NCBI GenBank assembly: GCA_900321865.1
Contig: ONXP01000065.1
Span: 1 to 51,213, forward strand
From: an uncultured Elusimicrobia bacterium
GTDB taxonomy: Bacteria; RUG730
Reading direction: 5' to 3'
DNA length: 51,213 bases
Shown here: piece by piece, positions 18,685 through 26,842 of the stretch
Numbering within the stretch: position 1 is the first letter of the stretch
Layout of the letters: every line of letters begins with the position of its first letter
Made by a program: the position numbers and the translations under genes
Notes under the pieces: model-generated
Database searches by the model: none
What the model saw: the letters and a program-made list of their open reading frames with translations, nothing else
What the model was told of the DNA's origin: nothing

Positions 18685-19205
18685 AAATAATAAACATAAT
18701 TTTCTTTTATTTTTTTAGTTTTTTTTGCTTCATCATTTTTATAACCTATAGCGAGATGTCCTATTCCCTCATAATTTCCAATTATTCCCAATTTATCTAA
18801 AATCTTTTTCCCAAAATCTGTTTCAAATTCTTCTTTGGCTCTATGTATCCAAATATTTCCAAGCCCCAAGGCTTCTGCAGCCAGCATCATATTGCCAAGA
18901 ACTAAAGTGCCATCATACAAATATGTAAAAACACTTTTATCTGCTAAAACTACTAAAATTATAGGAGCATTGTAAAATGGATCAAAGCCTTTTTGATAAT
19001 TTCCAATTTTTCTATTTTCCTCAGAAAATTTATCTCTTAAATTTTTATCTTTTATAACCAAAATTATAGGCGATTGCTTTCCCATGCCACTTGCTGCATA
19101 TGTTCCAGCTTTTACGATTTTTTCAATATCTTCGCCATCCACCATATCAGATTTAAAATTTCTAGTGCTAGATCGCCTTTCTATAATTTTAAAGATGTTT
19201 TCCAT
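18681..19205 (-). CDS. Nitroreductase-family flavoprotein
   Basis: A 174-residue FMN-dependent oxidoreductase of the nitroreductase superfamily. The N-terminal RRSSTRNFKSDMV (about 9-21) is the typical FMN-phosphate contact, AAEALGLGNIWIH (about 109-121) is the conserved helix-strand core, and IGYKNDEAKKTKK the C-terminal GYP-like region. Small size is normal for single-domain members. The physiological substrate is unknown; candidates are quinones, nitro compounds or flavins. It overlaps the following cca gene (ATGA) and is preceded 59 bases upstream by another flavoprotein gene on the same strand. Confidence 0.88.
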   Translation of the reverse strand: MENIFKIIERRSSTRNFKSDMVDGEDIEKIVKAGTYAASGMGKQSPIILVIKDKNLRDKFSEENRKIGNYQKGFDPFYNAPIILVVLADKSVFTYLYDGTLVLGNMMLAAEALGLGNIWIHRAKEEFETDFGKKILDKLGIIGNYEGIGHLAIGYKNDEAKKTKKIKENYVYYL

Positions 19206-19264
19206 AAAAAACCTTCTAAAATTTTATATTAATTTCTATTTATCAATAAAAAATTTAAAATTTT

Positions 19265-19804
19265 TTAAATATTTTTTCCCATATCATAAGCTTTGTCTAA
19301 TAAATCTTTGTGCTTTTCAGCATCTTTTGCATCTCCCAACCCTTTTCCTAAAACAGTTCCTTTTAAACTTGATTTTTCAAAACAAGAAGCAAAGCCCTCT
19401 ATATCTTTTATTGCTACATTAAATGCTTCGTCATTTGAATCAAAAGCTGATGCTATAAAATAAATATCTCTAAAAGAATAATCCGTGTTATAAAGTGGAT
19501 TCATTCTATCCAAAAAAGTTTTTAGTTGCCCTGAAACAGAATAATAATATATAGGAGTTGCAAAAACTATTACATCAGATTCTTTTATTTTTTCTAATAA
19601 ATCATTAATATCATCATTTATTATACATCTATGCAATTTTTGACAAGCAAGGCAACCTTTACAAAACTCCATTTTTAAATCTTTAATCGATATAAAAGAA
19701 ACCTTATTTCCTGCATCCAATGCCCCATCTCTAAACTTTTTTGCCAAAATATCTGAATTCCCGCCAATTCTTTTAGTAGACGAAATTATAAAGGCTTTTT
19801 TCAT
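19265..19804 (-). CDS. Flavodoxin-fold NAD(P)H:FMN reductase with a four-cysteine motif
   Basis: A 179-residue flavodoxin-like protein. The N-terminal IISSTKRIGGNSDILAKKF is the FMN-phosphate loop, and FATPIYYYSVSGQLKTFLDR (about 89-108) is the family's flavin-contacting segment. Between them, FCKGCLACQKLHRC (about 48-61) spaces four cysteines as CX2CX2CX5C. This matches the compact motif that binds a 4Fe-4S cluster in iron-sulfur flavoproteins (Isf), though many homologues keep the cysteines with no proven cluster. It is likely a redox enzyme of anaerobic metabolism acting with the adjacent nitroreductase. RBS GAGG precedes the ATG. Confidence 0.85.
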   Translation of the reverse strand: MKKAFIISSTKRIGGNSDILAKKFRDGALDAGNKVSFISIKDLKMEFCKGCLACQKLHRCIINDDINDLLEKIKESDVIVFATPIYYYSVSGQLKTFLDRMNPLYNTDYSFRDIYFIASAFDSNDEAFNVAIKDIEGFASCFEKSSLKGTVLGKGLGDAKDAEKHKDLLDKAYDMGKNI

Positions 19805-20060
19805 TTTTATTTCCTCTCATATTTTTTAAAATACAAAATTAAAATTTTTTACATTTATTACAAAAATATTTAAAAAAATTAACCAACTAAAATTTAAATT
19901 TTATTTTTTTAATTAATTAATTTTTCTGTAAAAATTTAAATAAAAAATTTACTAAAAATTTTGTAAAAATAACAAAAAACTATAGAAAAATTAAATAAAT
20001 TCTGATTTTAAAAAAGAAAAATTAGTTATTTTTGTTATAAATATCTTAATCATAAAAAAA

Positions 20061-21089
20061 TTATTTGCTAATATCTATTAAATAGTAATTTCTTTTCCCA
20101 AGACCATTTTTTTCTGCACTTTCTAAGGTATGCAAGCCATTTTTATTTTTTATCCTCTCTAAAAGAGATTTACTCCCTTTAGCGAGACTTATAATATCTA
20201 TACAAGCCTGATCTAGTGCAACAGGATCATTTGAGGCCAAAACCCCTATATCGAGAATATCAGGCTCTGTTGGATTACCATTACAATCACAATCTACAGA
20301 AAGTCTATTCATAACATTTATATATGTAATATTTTTCCCATTATTCATATAATCACTCACAGCCTTGCCAGCATCTGCCATCGCTTCACAAAATTCATTT
20401 TGATCTCCACCCATCCAAGTAGTCCTACTTTTTCCACCAGTATGAATAAATTTTTTCCCCATCGATGAAGCAAAACCTATAGAAATATTTTTTATAGCTC
20501 CACCAAATCCTGACATTTTATCCCCTTTAAAATGAGAAACAACTACATAACTGCTATAATTTTTAAAATGTGTCCCAATAAAATTTTCTTTTAAAATTAT
20601 ACCTTTTCTGACTGGAATAGATATATCACCTTCGCTATCTAAAATATCAACATTAGTTACATCTGCAAAACCGTGTTCTTTAGCAACTTCCAGGTGCATT
20701 GTAGTATTCATTCTCCTACCGGGATATATAACATTACACTCTACGATATTTGCATTTAACTCTGAAATCAAAGATTTTAATAATTCTGGCCTTAAATAAT
20801 TACTTTTTGGAGGTTCCCCAATAGAAATCTTTAAACCAACTTTCCCAGCTGGTTTAAAATCTAATTTTTTATAAATATTTAAAATAGACTCCGCTGTTAT
20901 ATCTTTGGTAAAATAAACTAAGGGAATATCTTTTTCTTTTTTTAAATATTTTAAATTTTTAAATTTTATAGTTTGACCCGAATTTGTTAGAATAAAATCT
21001 TTATTTTTTGAATTTGACTTTGCATCAGATATAGAGATAAAAAAAATAAAACAAAAAGAAAAAAATAGAAGCAATTTAAAATATTTCAT
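20061..21089 (-). CDS. Exported DUF362-domain protein
   Basis: A 342-residue protein with a signal peptide (MKYFKLLLFFSFCFIFFISI, likely cut after SDA). Its main domain matches DUF362: GLKISIGEPPKSNYLRPELLK, a central VVSHFKGDKMSGFGGAIKN block, ARG/LYS-rich MGKKFIHTGG and the C-terminal GVLASNDPVALDQACIDII. DUF362 function is poorly known, and members are often linked to iron-sulfur proteins. The ferredoxin module seen in some is missing here; only CDCNGNP remains. The start at 21089 has GGGAG five bases upstream. The ATG at 21101 would contain that RBS. It lies 66 bases downstream of the exported cupin gene, so an operon is likely. Confidence 0.78.
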   Translation of the reverse strand: MKYFKLLLFFSFCFIFFISISDAKSNSKNKDFILTNSGQTIKFKNLKYLKKEKDIPLVYFTKDITAESILNIYKKLDFKPAGKVGLKISIGEPPKSNYLRPELLKSLISELNANIVECNVIYPGRRMNTTMHLEVAKEHGFADVTNVDILDSEGDISIPVRKGIILKENFIGTHFKNYSSYVVVSHFKGDKMSGFGGAIKNISIGFASSMGKKFIHTGGKSRTTWMGGDQNEFCEAMADAGKAVSDYMNNGKNITYINVMNRLSVDCDCNGNPTEPDILDIGVLASNDPVALDQACIDIISLAKGSKSLLERIKNKNGLHTLESAEKNGLGKRNYYLIDISK

Positions 21090-21155
21090 AAATACTCCCA
21101 TAAATATTTAATAATATTTTATATTACTTTATTTTCACTTTTTTAGATACTTTTT

Positions 21156-21614
21156 TTATTGTTTATCCACAACTAACGAAAAAAAGTTAAACCAAGATTT
21201 TTCATTTGCCCCTAACCAAAATTTTTCTCCTGGCTCTATAAAAATAATATCTCCAAAATTTATTTGTTTTACTTTCTCATTTTCTTTTTGATATTCCCCA
21301 ATACCTCCAACCGAAATCAAAATTTCATATTTATCATCATTCTTTCTCCATAAAGTTTTACATTTGGGTTCAAGTGTAATATTACTCATTCCTTTTTGTA
21401 TATTTTCTAAATTTGAAACCCAAGCTCTTCCAGTAAAAAAACCTTTATTCTTCTCTACTTCTTCTCCAATATTAAAAATGGAAATTTTCTTAAAATCTTT
21501 GATATCACCAACTTTTATAGCATGTTTTAATTTTTTATTTTTAAAATTTGTTGCAAGTGATGATATCATAATACATAGAGCCAAAACATTAACATTTAAA
21601 TTATCTTTCATCAT
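21156..21614 (-). CDS. Exported cupin-fold protein lacking metal-binding histidines
   Basis: A 152-residue protein with an N-terminal hydrophobic segment (VNVLALCIMISSLA, about 8-21) that looks like a signal peptide or anchor. The rest follows a small cupin_2 pattern: FTGRAWVSNL, NITLEPKCKTLWRKNDDKYE, VGGIGEYQKE, INFGDIIFIEPGEKFWLGAN. In relatives of this pattern the first box reads about TxWHTHxxxQ and the second GxxHWHGA. Here both boxes have lost their histidines (LWRKND and EKFWLGA), so it probably does not bind a metal in the usual way. AGGAG lies seven bases before the ATG. It is first gene of a probable two-gene unit with DUF362. Confidence 0.65.
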   Translation of the reverse strand: MMKDNLNVNVLALCIMISSLATNFKNKKLKHAIKVGDIKDFKKISIFNIGEEVEKNKGFFTGRAWVSNLENIQKGMSNITLEPKCKTLWRKNDDKYEILISVGGIGEYQKENEKVKQINFGDIIFIEPGEKFWLGANEKSWFNFFSLVVDKQ

Positions 21615-21852
21615 TTTCTTGCTCCTAAATTTTTATTCTAAAAATAAAAATAATCTCTTTTTTAAATTTATAGTCGCGAATTTATAACGAATTTATGGCG
21701 AATAAGGTCATTTTTTATAAACTATTTATATAATATTTATATTATAATAGTATTTTAATGTAAAAATATAAACAGATTTATTTTATTGATTCTATGAATA
21801 TGATTAGAAAAAAATAAAAAATTTATCTAAAAAATTTGAATTTTATGAGAAT

Positions 21853-21889
21853 TTTGTTATAAATTTAAAATTTTTAAATTTATAACAAA
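21853..21889. repeat. 37-base perfect palindrome, AT-only arms
   Basis: TTTGTTATAAATTTAAAA, one central T, then its exact reverse complement. Each arm is 18 bases. In RNA from either strand it would form a long hairpin with almost no loop, so on DNA it is better read as a cruciform or protein-binding palindrome. It could also be a degenerate bidirectional terminator, though it lacks a GC-rich stem. It lies between the upstream region of the cupin gene and a degraded gene fragment. Confidence 0.7.
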
Positions 21890-21908
21890 GCTTTTGAAAA
21901 ATGATTTC

Positions 21909-21925
21909 TAACTTTTGAAAAGTTA
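21909..21925. repeat. Small palindrome TAACTTTT-G-AAAAGTTA
   Basis: Eight-base perfect arms around one G, 19 bases to the right of the 37-base palindrome. It could be an operator half-site pair or chance in AT-rich DNA; on its own it is weak, but its closeness to the larger palindrome makes it worth noting. Confidence 0.4.
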
Positions 21926-21980
21926 AAATTTAATAGAAATTTTAAATTCATTACAGATTATTTCTAAATTTTACAAAAAA

Positions 21981-22290
21981 TTACTGCTGATTTATAAAAT
22001 CTTTCATTATTTTTAGTTCATTTACTTCAAGCATAGGAAAATATAAATTATTTTTTAAATCATCTTTTTTTACATCTAGCATAATACTTCCCGTAGCCAA
22101 TGCTTCCATCTGCACTTTATATTCTTTTGAAAACAAAAATTTAACAAGTTCAATCCTTCTAGCTTCTTCCGTAAATGTATAATATCATCCTTTGCCTTTT
22201 CTTCAATATTTATTTGACCTCTTACTGGACAAAATAACTTCATAACATTACCACAAAAAAATATCTTTTTATTATCTATTCTTCCAATTT
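21981..22290 (-). pseudogene. Degraded fragment resembling a type I specificity subunit (HsdS) C terminus
   Basis: Minus strand, ending at TAA 21981-21983. The last open stretch (about 65 codons) reads TEEARRIELVKFLFSKEY, KVQMEALATGSIMLDVKKDD, then LKNNLYFPMLEVNELKIMKD. The pattern '...L.S..Y..Q...LATGS....+KKDDL...FP.L...E' is that of the segment after a target-recognition domain in HsdS or HsdS-like methylases. Upstream, in another frame, GNVMKLFCPVRGQINIEEKA probably belongs to the same ancestor. A frameshift separates them near 22180. No start codon or N-terminal part exists before leuS ends at 22340. The assignment is by pattern only. Confidence 0.4.
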
Positions 22291-22339
22291 TTTAAATCTA
22301 AATAAACAAAAATAAAATAAATTTTTTAAATTTAGCTTT

Positions 22340-24790
22340 TTAATTTTTTATAACTAGATTTAACAATTTATTTTTGACAAAAACTTTTTTCAATATTTCC
22401 TTTCCTGCCAGATATGGTTTTAATTTTTCGTCTTGTAAAACTATTTTCAAAACTTTTTCTTCCGCCATATCCCTAGAAATATTATATTTTTGCCGCAATT
22501 TCCCATTTATCTGTATAACAAAAATCACTTCATCTTTTTCTACTTTTGACTCGTCAAACTGTGGCAAAGTCTCAAAACTTAAAACCGTTGTTTCTCCCAG
22601 CATTTGCCAAATTTCTTCTGTTACATGTGGGATTATCGGATTAAGCAAAATACATAAATCTTTTATGAATTTTAATAAAGATTCTCTTGAAGTATTAAAT
22701 TTTTCTTTATATAAAAAATTAACTGCTTCCATACTAGTAGCAATAATTGTATTATAACTAAAATCTTTATAGTCTGATAAAATTTTTTTAATTGTAAAAT
22801 TGTGCATTTGCTCTAAATTTTTACTAGAATTTTCTTTAAAAATATTTTGATTATTAATAATTTCGTCGCATAATCTAAAAAATCTATTCAAAAATCTATT
22901 ACAACCTTCTATTCCTTCCTCGTTCCATTCCAAATCTTTTGAAACTGGTGCAGCAAATAAAATAAAAAGCCTCATACTATCCGCACCGTATTTATCTATC
23001 ATTTCATTTGGATCGACGATATTACCTTTGGACTTTGACATTTTACTGCCATCTTTTATAACCATTCCCTGATTTAAAAGCCTGATAAAAGGTTCATTAG
23101 CTTTTTTATCAACCAAACCTAAATCTACTAAAACTTTTTCAAAAAATCTGGAATAAAGTAAATGCATACATGCATGTTCAGCTCCGCCTACATATTGGTC
23201 AACCGGCATCCAATAATTAGTTTTTTCTAAAGAAAAAGGCAAATCTACATTTTTAGGATCGCAATATCTCAAAAAATACCAGGAAGAATCCACAAAAGTA
23301 TCCATTGTATCAGTATCACGCAGAGCATCGCCATTGCATTTAGGGCATTTTGTATGCATAAAACTTTTGGAATATTTTAAAGGTGAATCTCCCTTCCCAG
23401 TAAAATTAACATCGTCTGGCAATAAAAGAGGTAAATCTTCATATTTTACTGGATTTATTCCACATTTTTCACAATAAACCATAGGAATAGGAGTCCCCCA
23501 ATATCTTTGTCTAGATAAAAGCCAATCTTTTAGCCTAAAAGTTTTCATAAAATTCCCTTTTTTTAAGGCTATTAATTTTTCTGTTATTTTTTTTCTAGCA
23601 AATTCCGATGAAATCCCAGAAAATTCTCCAGAATTTATTAAATATCCATCTTCTGTAAAAGCTTTGTGTTTATCAAGACTAAAATTATCTTTTTCATTAG
23701 ATATGACAAATTTTATTTCTAATTTATTTTTTATTGCAAAATCAAAATCTCTCTCGTCATGTGCGGGCACAGCCATGACAGCTCCAGTTCCATAAGTAGC
23801 CAAGACATAATTCCCCAGCCATACTGGCACTTTCTCAGAAGTTAATGGATGTTTTGCAAAAAATCCTGTAAAGCATCCCTCTTTTTCTTTTGAACTTCTG
23901 TCTAACTCTGACTGCTTTTTTATTTTTTCTCTAAATTCTATAATATTTTTAACTAAATCTTTTGAATGATGATTTTCTATCATTTTATCAACTATTTTTA
24001 ATTCCGGTGCAATGACTAAATATGTCACCCCCATTATCGTATCTACTCTGGTTGTAAAAATTTCTATTTTTTCATTTAACTCTTCTATTTCAAATTCTGC
24101 AATAGTTCCTTCACTTTCCCCTATCCAATTTTTTTGCATATCAATAATTCTTTTTGGCCAAGTATCCTTTATCATTTCATGACCTAATAAAAGTTCTTTT
24201 TCATATTTTGTAATTCTAAAAAACCATTGCTCTAAATCTTTTTGAATAACATCAGTGTCGCATCTCCAACATTTTCCATTTTCTACCTGTTCATTGGCTA
24301 AAACCGTTTCACAATTGTCGCACCAATTGACAACTGATTTTTTTCTATAAACTAAGCCTTTTTCGTACATCTTTATAAAAAGCCATTGATTCCATTTATA
24401 ATAATTCTCGTGGCATGTCATGATTTCTCTATCCCAATCATAGCTAAAACCCATAGCTTTTAACTGAGACTTCATAGTTTCTATATTTGACAAGGTCCAG
24501 CTTCTAGGATGTTTCTTGTATTTTATAGCTGCATTTTCTGCAGGCAGACCAAAAGCATCCCAACCGATAGGATGCATAACATTATAACCTTCCAGTCTTT
24601 TATATCTAGAAATAACATCGGATATGGTGTAATTTCTAACATGCCCCATATGAAGCCTGCCAGAAGGATAAGGGAACATCTCAAGAACGTAATATTTTTT
24701 CTTTTTATCTCCATCTATTCCTTTAAAAAGTTTTTTTTCAAACCAATTATCTTGCCATTTTTTTTCTATTTTTTTAAAATTATATTCCAT
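22340..24790 (-). CDS. leuS: Leucyl-tRNA synthetase
   Basis: LeuRS charges tRNA-Leu and edits mischarged tRNA. The 816-residue protein begins MEYNFKKIEKKWQDNWF and has the class I signature PSGRLHMGHVRNYTISDV (HMGH in the HIGH position, about 47). It also has the zinc-ribbon cysteines (CEKC, CPKC), an editing domain with GTGAVMAVPAHDERDFDFA, the KMSKS loop in GSKMSKSKGNIVDP (about 575), and the WYFLRYCDP segment. Length and domain order are normal for bacterial LeuRS. It is transcribed away from xseB. Confidence 0.97.
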   Translation of the reverse strand: MEYNFKKIEKKWQDNWFEKKLFKGIDGDKKKKYYVLEMFPYPSGRLHMGHVRNYTISDVISRYKRLEGYNVMHPIGWDAFGLPAENAAIKYKKHPRSWTLSNIETMKSQLKAMGFSYDWDREIMTCHENYYKWNQWLFIKMYEKGLVYRKKSVVNWCDNCETVLANEQVENGKCWRCDTDVIQKDLEQWFFRITKYEKELLLGHEMIKDTWPKRIIDMQKNWIGESEGTIAEFEIEELNEKIEIFTTRVDTIMGVTYLVIAPELKIVDKMIENHHSKDLVKNIIEFREKIKKQSELDRSSKEKEGCFTGFFAKHPLTSEKVPVWLGNYVLATYGTGAVMAVPAHDERDFDFAIKNKLEIKFVISNEKDNFSLDKHKAFTEDGYLINSGEFSGISSEFARKKITEKLIALKKGNFMKTFRLKDWLLSRQRYWGTPIPMVYCEKCGINPVKYEDLPLLLPDDVNFTGKGDSPLKYSKSFMHTKCPKCNGDALRDTDTMDTFVDSSWYFLRYCDPKNVDLPFSLEKTNYWMPVDQYVGGAEHACMHLLYSRFFEKVLVDLGLVDKKANEPFIRLLNQGMVIKDGSKMSKSKGNIVDPNEMIDKYGADSMRLFILFAAPVSKDLEWNEEGIEGCNRFLNRFFRLCDEIINNQNIFKENSSKNLEQMHNFTIKKILSDYKDFSYNTIIATSMEAVNFLYKEKFNTSRESLLKFIKDLCILLNPIIPHVTEEIWQMLGETTVLSFETLPQFDESKVEKDEVIFVIQINGKLRQKYNISRDMAEEKVLKIVLQDEKLKPYLAGKEILKKVFVKNKLLNLVIKN

Positions 24791-24907
24791 CTAAACCCTC
24801 TTTAAAGTATTATTTTTTGATTATAACAATTATTTTATTGTAATTAAAATAATTTTTTTATATTTTAAAGAGTAATTAAAATTATTTTCCTTTTTCTGGA
24901 TTATATT
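24791..24907. promoter_or_regulatory. Divergent promoter region between leuS and xseB
   Basis: This 117-base spacer must carry start signals for both directions. For xseB, TTGTAA (24838-24843), a 17-base spacer and TATTTT (24861-24866) is the best candidate. An inverted repeat, ATTATTTTA (24829-24837) and TAAAATAAT (24845-24853), overlaps its -35 box and could be an operator. GAGGG at 24797-24801 on the minus strand is the leuS RBS. Confidence 0.35.
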
Positions 24908-25132
24908 ATGAAGAAAACTAATTTAAAATTTGAAGAAGCTATGCAAAAATTAGAAACTATAGTCTCAAACTTAGAAAATGAAAATATAGGACTAGATGAA
25001 GCTTTAAAATTATTCGAAGAAGGCAAAATTTTATCTGATTTTTGCAAAGAAACTTTAGATAAAGCAAAGAAAAAAATTGAAATAATTAAAATGAATGATA
25101 AAAATTCTTTTAATTTAGAAGATTTTAAGTAA
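24908..25132 (+). CDS. xseB: Exodeoxyribonuclease VII small subunit
   Basis: XseB partners XseA in the single-strand-specific exonuclease VII. The 74-residue helical protein reads FEEAMQKLETIVSNLENENI then GLDEALKLFEEGKILSDFC, the full conserved core of the family. Length is typical. xseA is not adjacent and must be elsewhere if the enzyme works. The next gene follows after nine bases. Confidence 0.93.
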   Translation: MKKTNLKFEEAMQKLETIVSNLENENIGLDEALKLFEEGKILSDFCKETLDKAKKKIEIIKMNDKNSFNLEDFK

Positions 25133-25141
25133 GAGTAAAAA

Positions 25142-25660
25142 ATGAGTTCCCAGAATATAATTCTTATTGTAATATTAATTTTATCTATATGCTACGGAGC
25201 ATATTATGGGTTTTTTAAAATTTTAAGATTTTTTTTAGCCATTATTTTTGCGATATCTCTTTCTAGTAAATTTTCCCCTTTTTTATCAAAGGTGTTTCCT
25301 TTTAAAACTTTTTCAGATCAACTTGCTTTTTCTGCTATTTTTTTTATTTCAACATTTTTTATAAAAATGATATTAAAGTTTTTACTTAATCCTTTAGAAA
25401 ATTTTCAAAAATTAAAAGCATATAATAGATTTTTTGGAGCTATTTCTATGACTTTTATTTTTATCTTAATTTTAGGTTTACTTTATAATTTTCAAAATGT
25501 TTTCAAACAAAAAAACATTTATTTTAAAGATTCAAAAATTTTATATGCGATATACAAATTTGATCAAAATTTTTACAACATTTTACCTAAAAATTTAAAA
25601 CAAAATATAAATAATTTATCTGATCTTATTTTTAGAGATTGGAAAAAAGTTATAAAATAA
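25142..25660 (+). CDS. CvpA-like membrane protein
   Basis: A 172-residue protein with four likely membrane spans (about residues 4-24, 27-45, 62-82, 97-117) and a hydrophilic C-terminal tail. The first part has the GAYYGFFKILRFFLAIIFAI pattern of the CvpA family (GxxxGxxR/KxxxxxxG), and SAIFFISTFFIKMILKFL matches its third helix. CvpA homologues are linked to colicin V production in E. coli and otherwise have no settled function. It lies between xseB and argA on the same strand, nine bases after xseB. Confidence 0.65.
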   Translation: MSSQNIILIVILILSICYGAYYGFFKILRFFLAIIFAISLSSKFSPFLSKVFPFKTFSDQLAFSAIFFISTFFIKMILKFLLNPLENFQKLKAYNRFFGAISMTFIFILILGLLYNFQNVFKQKNIYFKDSKILYAIYKFDQNFYNILPKNLKQNINNLSDLIFRDWKKVIK

Positions 25661-25682
25661 TTTTTTAAAATTTAGGATTTTT

Positions 25683-26135
25683 ATGATAAGAAAAGCTTTG
25701 TTAAAAGATGCAAAATTGATGCAAAGATTAATAAATAATTATTCAGATGATAAGGTTATGCTTCCTAGATCATTGGGCTATATATACGAAACTATTAGGG
25801 AGTTTAATGTATTTGTTGATGATGATAATAATCTTTTAGGGTGCATTGCTTCGCACATTGTCTGGGATGATTTAGCTGAAATAAAGGCCTTGGCCGTAAG
25901 TAAACAGCATTTAAAAAAAGGCATAGGCAAATCATTAGTAGAAAAAGCTATTCTAGATGCCAAACTCTTAGGTGCAAAAAGAATTTTTGCTCTGACTTAT
26001 GTAAACAAATTTTTTGAAAAATTAGGATTTAAGGTTATAAACAGAAATTCATTGCCACAGAAAATTTGGACAGAATGTATAAATTGTCCAAAGTTTCCAG
26101 AATGCGACGAAATAGCAGTAGAAAAATATATTTAA
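25683..26135 (+). CDS. argA: GNAT N-acetyltransferase, short ArgA type
   Basis: The 150-residue GNAT protein has the acetyl-CoA-binding segment KKGIGKSLVEKAI (about 78-90) preceded by AEIKALAVSKQHL. Its C-terminal LPQKIWTECINCPKFPECDE (about 119-138) is the cysteine-containing ending typical of the short, kinase-free amino-acid N-acetyltransferases. These make N-acetylglutamate for arginine synthesis. RBS AGGA lies 5-8 bases upstream. No other arg gene is in the window. It converges on and overlaps tsaB by four bases. A generic GNAT is the alternative, but the C-terminal motif makes ArgA likely. Confidence 0.8.
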   Translation: MIRKALLKDAKLMQRLINNYSDDKVMLPRSLGYIYETIREFNVFVDDDNNLLGCIASHIVWDDLAEIKALAVSKQHLKKGIGKSLVEKAILDAKLLGAKRIFALTYVNKFFEKLGFKVINRNSLPQKIWTECINCPKFPECDEIAVEKYI

Positions 26136-26839
26136 AAATTATTTTTTTCTTTTTCCCTTCTTTCTTCTGCGAAAGATTTTCTGATATATAGAGGCTTAAT
26201 ATTATAATATTCCGTAAAATTATTTTTTATAGAAGCAAATTCTAGAAAAAAACTTTTTTCTTGTAAAATTTCCATCGATACATCAAAAATATCACAATTT
26301 ATACCAGGTTTTAAATCAATTTTTTGAATATCATAATTTTTTACTATAGTAGCATTATCATAAATATTTAATTCTGATAATTTTTTCATTAAATCTTCTA
26401 AATTAAAAATTTGATTTTCTACTAAAGTTTTTTGATTTTTGAGATCATAGATCCTAGTATAAAACTCTCCTCTCATAGCATCCATTACTGTTATAATAAA
26501 ATCTATTTTTTTATCAAGTTTATCAGAATAATTTAAAAAAATATATTCTAGTAATTCTAGATAATTTACTCCCATAATAGGAATCTTTAGAACCTGAGAC
26601 ATAACTCTCGCCATCGAAAGCCCCACTCTAATCCCAGTAAATGAACCTGGCCCAACACCTACAGCCAATTTATCTAAAGTTTTAGGCAAAATCCCATTTT
26701 GCTTAAATAAATCCTTTATCCAAAATATCAAATTTTCGCTACTTCTAAGTTCTATATGTTTTTGAAAAAATATATTTCCATCAATGAAAAGGCTAACTTC
26801 ACAAAGTTTAGAGGCAGTATCTATTCCTAAAACTATCAT
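26132..26839 (-). CDS. tsaB: tRNA t6A modification protein TsaB
   Basis: TsaB is the scaffold partner of TsaD in making threonylcarbamoyladenosine at position 37 of ANN-decoding tRNAs. The 235-residue protein begins MIVLGIDTASKLCEVSLF and has AVGVGPGSFTGIRVGLSMAR (about 60-79), the family's signature. The ASKHA fold continues with VMDAMRGEFYTRIYD. It follows tsaE by three bases on the same strand. TsaD and TsaC are not in the window. Confidence 0.95.
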   Translation of the reverse strand: MIVLGIDTASKLCEVSLFIDGNIFFQKHIELRSSENLIFWIKDLFKQNGILPKTLDKLAVGVGPGSFTGIRVGLSMARVMSQVLKIPIMGVNYLELLEYIFLNYSDKLDKKIDFIITVMDAMRGEFYTRIYDLKNQKTLVENQIFNLEDLMKKLSELNIYDNATIVKNYDIQKIDLKPGINCDIFDVSMEILQEKSFFLEFASIKNNFTEYYNIKPLYIRKSFAEERREKEKNNF

Positions 26840-26842
26840 TTT

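Larger units (their letters stand above)
21615..21980. other. Gene-free AT-rich spacer upstream of the cupin gene
   Basis: No plausible coding region on either strand. It holds the 37-base perfect palindrome (21853-21889), a smaller one (21909-21925) and, at 21670-21705, two copies of GCGAAT with similar flanks (TCGCGAATTTATAACGAATTTATGGCGAATAAG, in part). The promoter of the cupin-DUF362 unit should lie at its left end, but I cannot point to one with confidence. Confidence 0.5.

Noticed and set aside
19805-20060. Small RNA or hidden gene between the flavoprotein and DUF362 genes
   Set aside because: Only weak AT inverted repeats (AAAAATAAC/GTTATTTTT with a long loop) and no frame with a start, RBS and protein-like composition.
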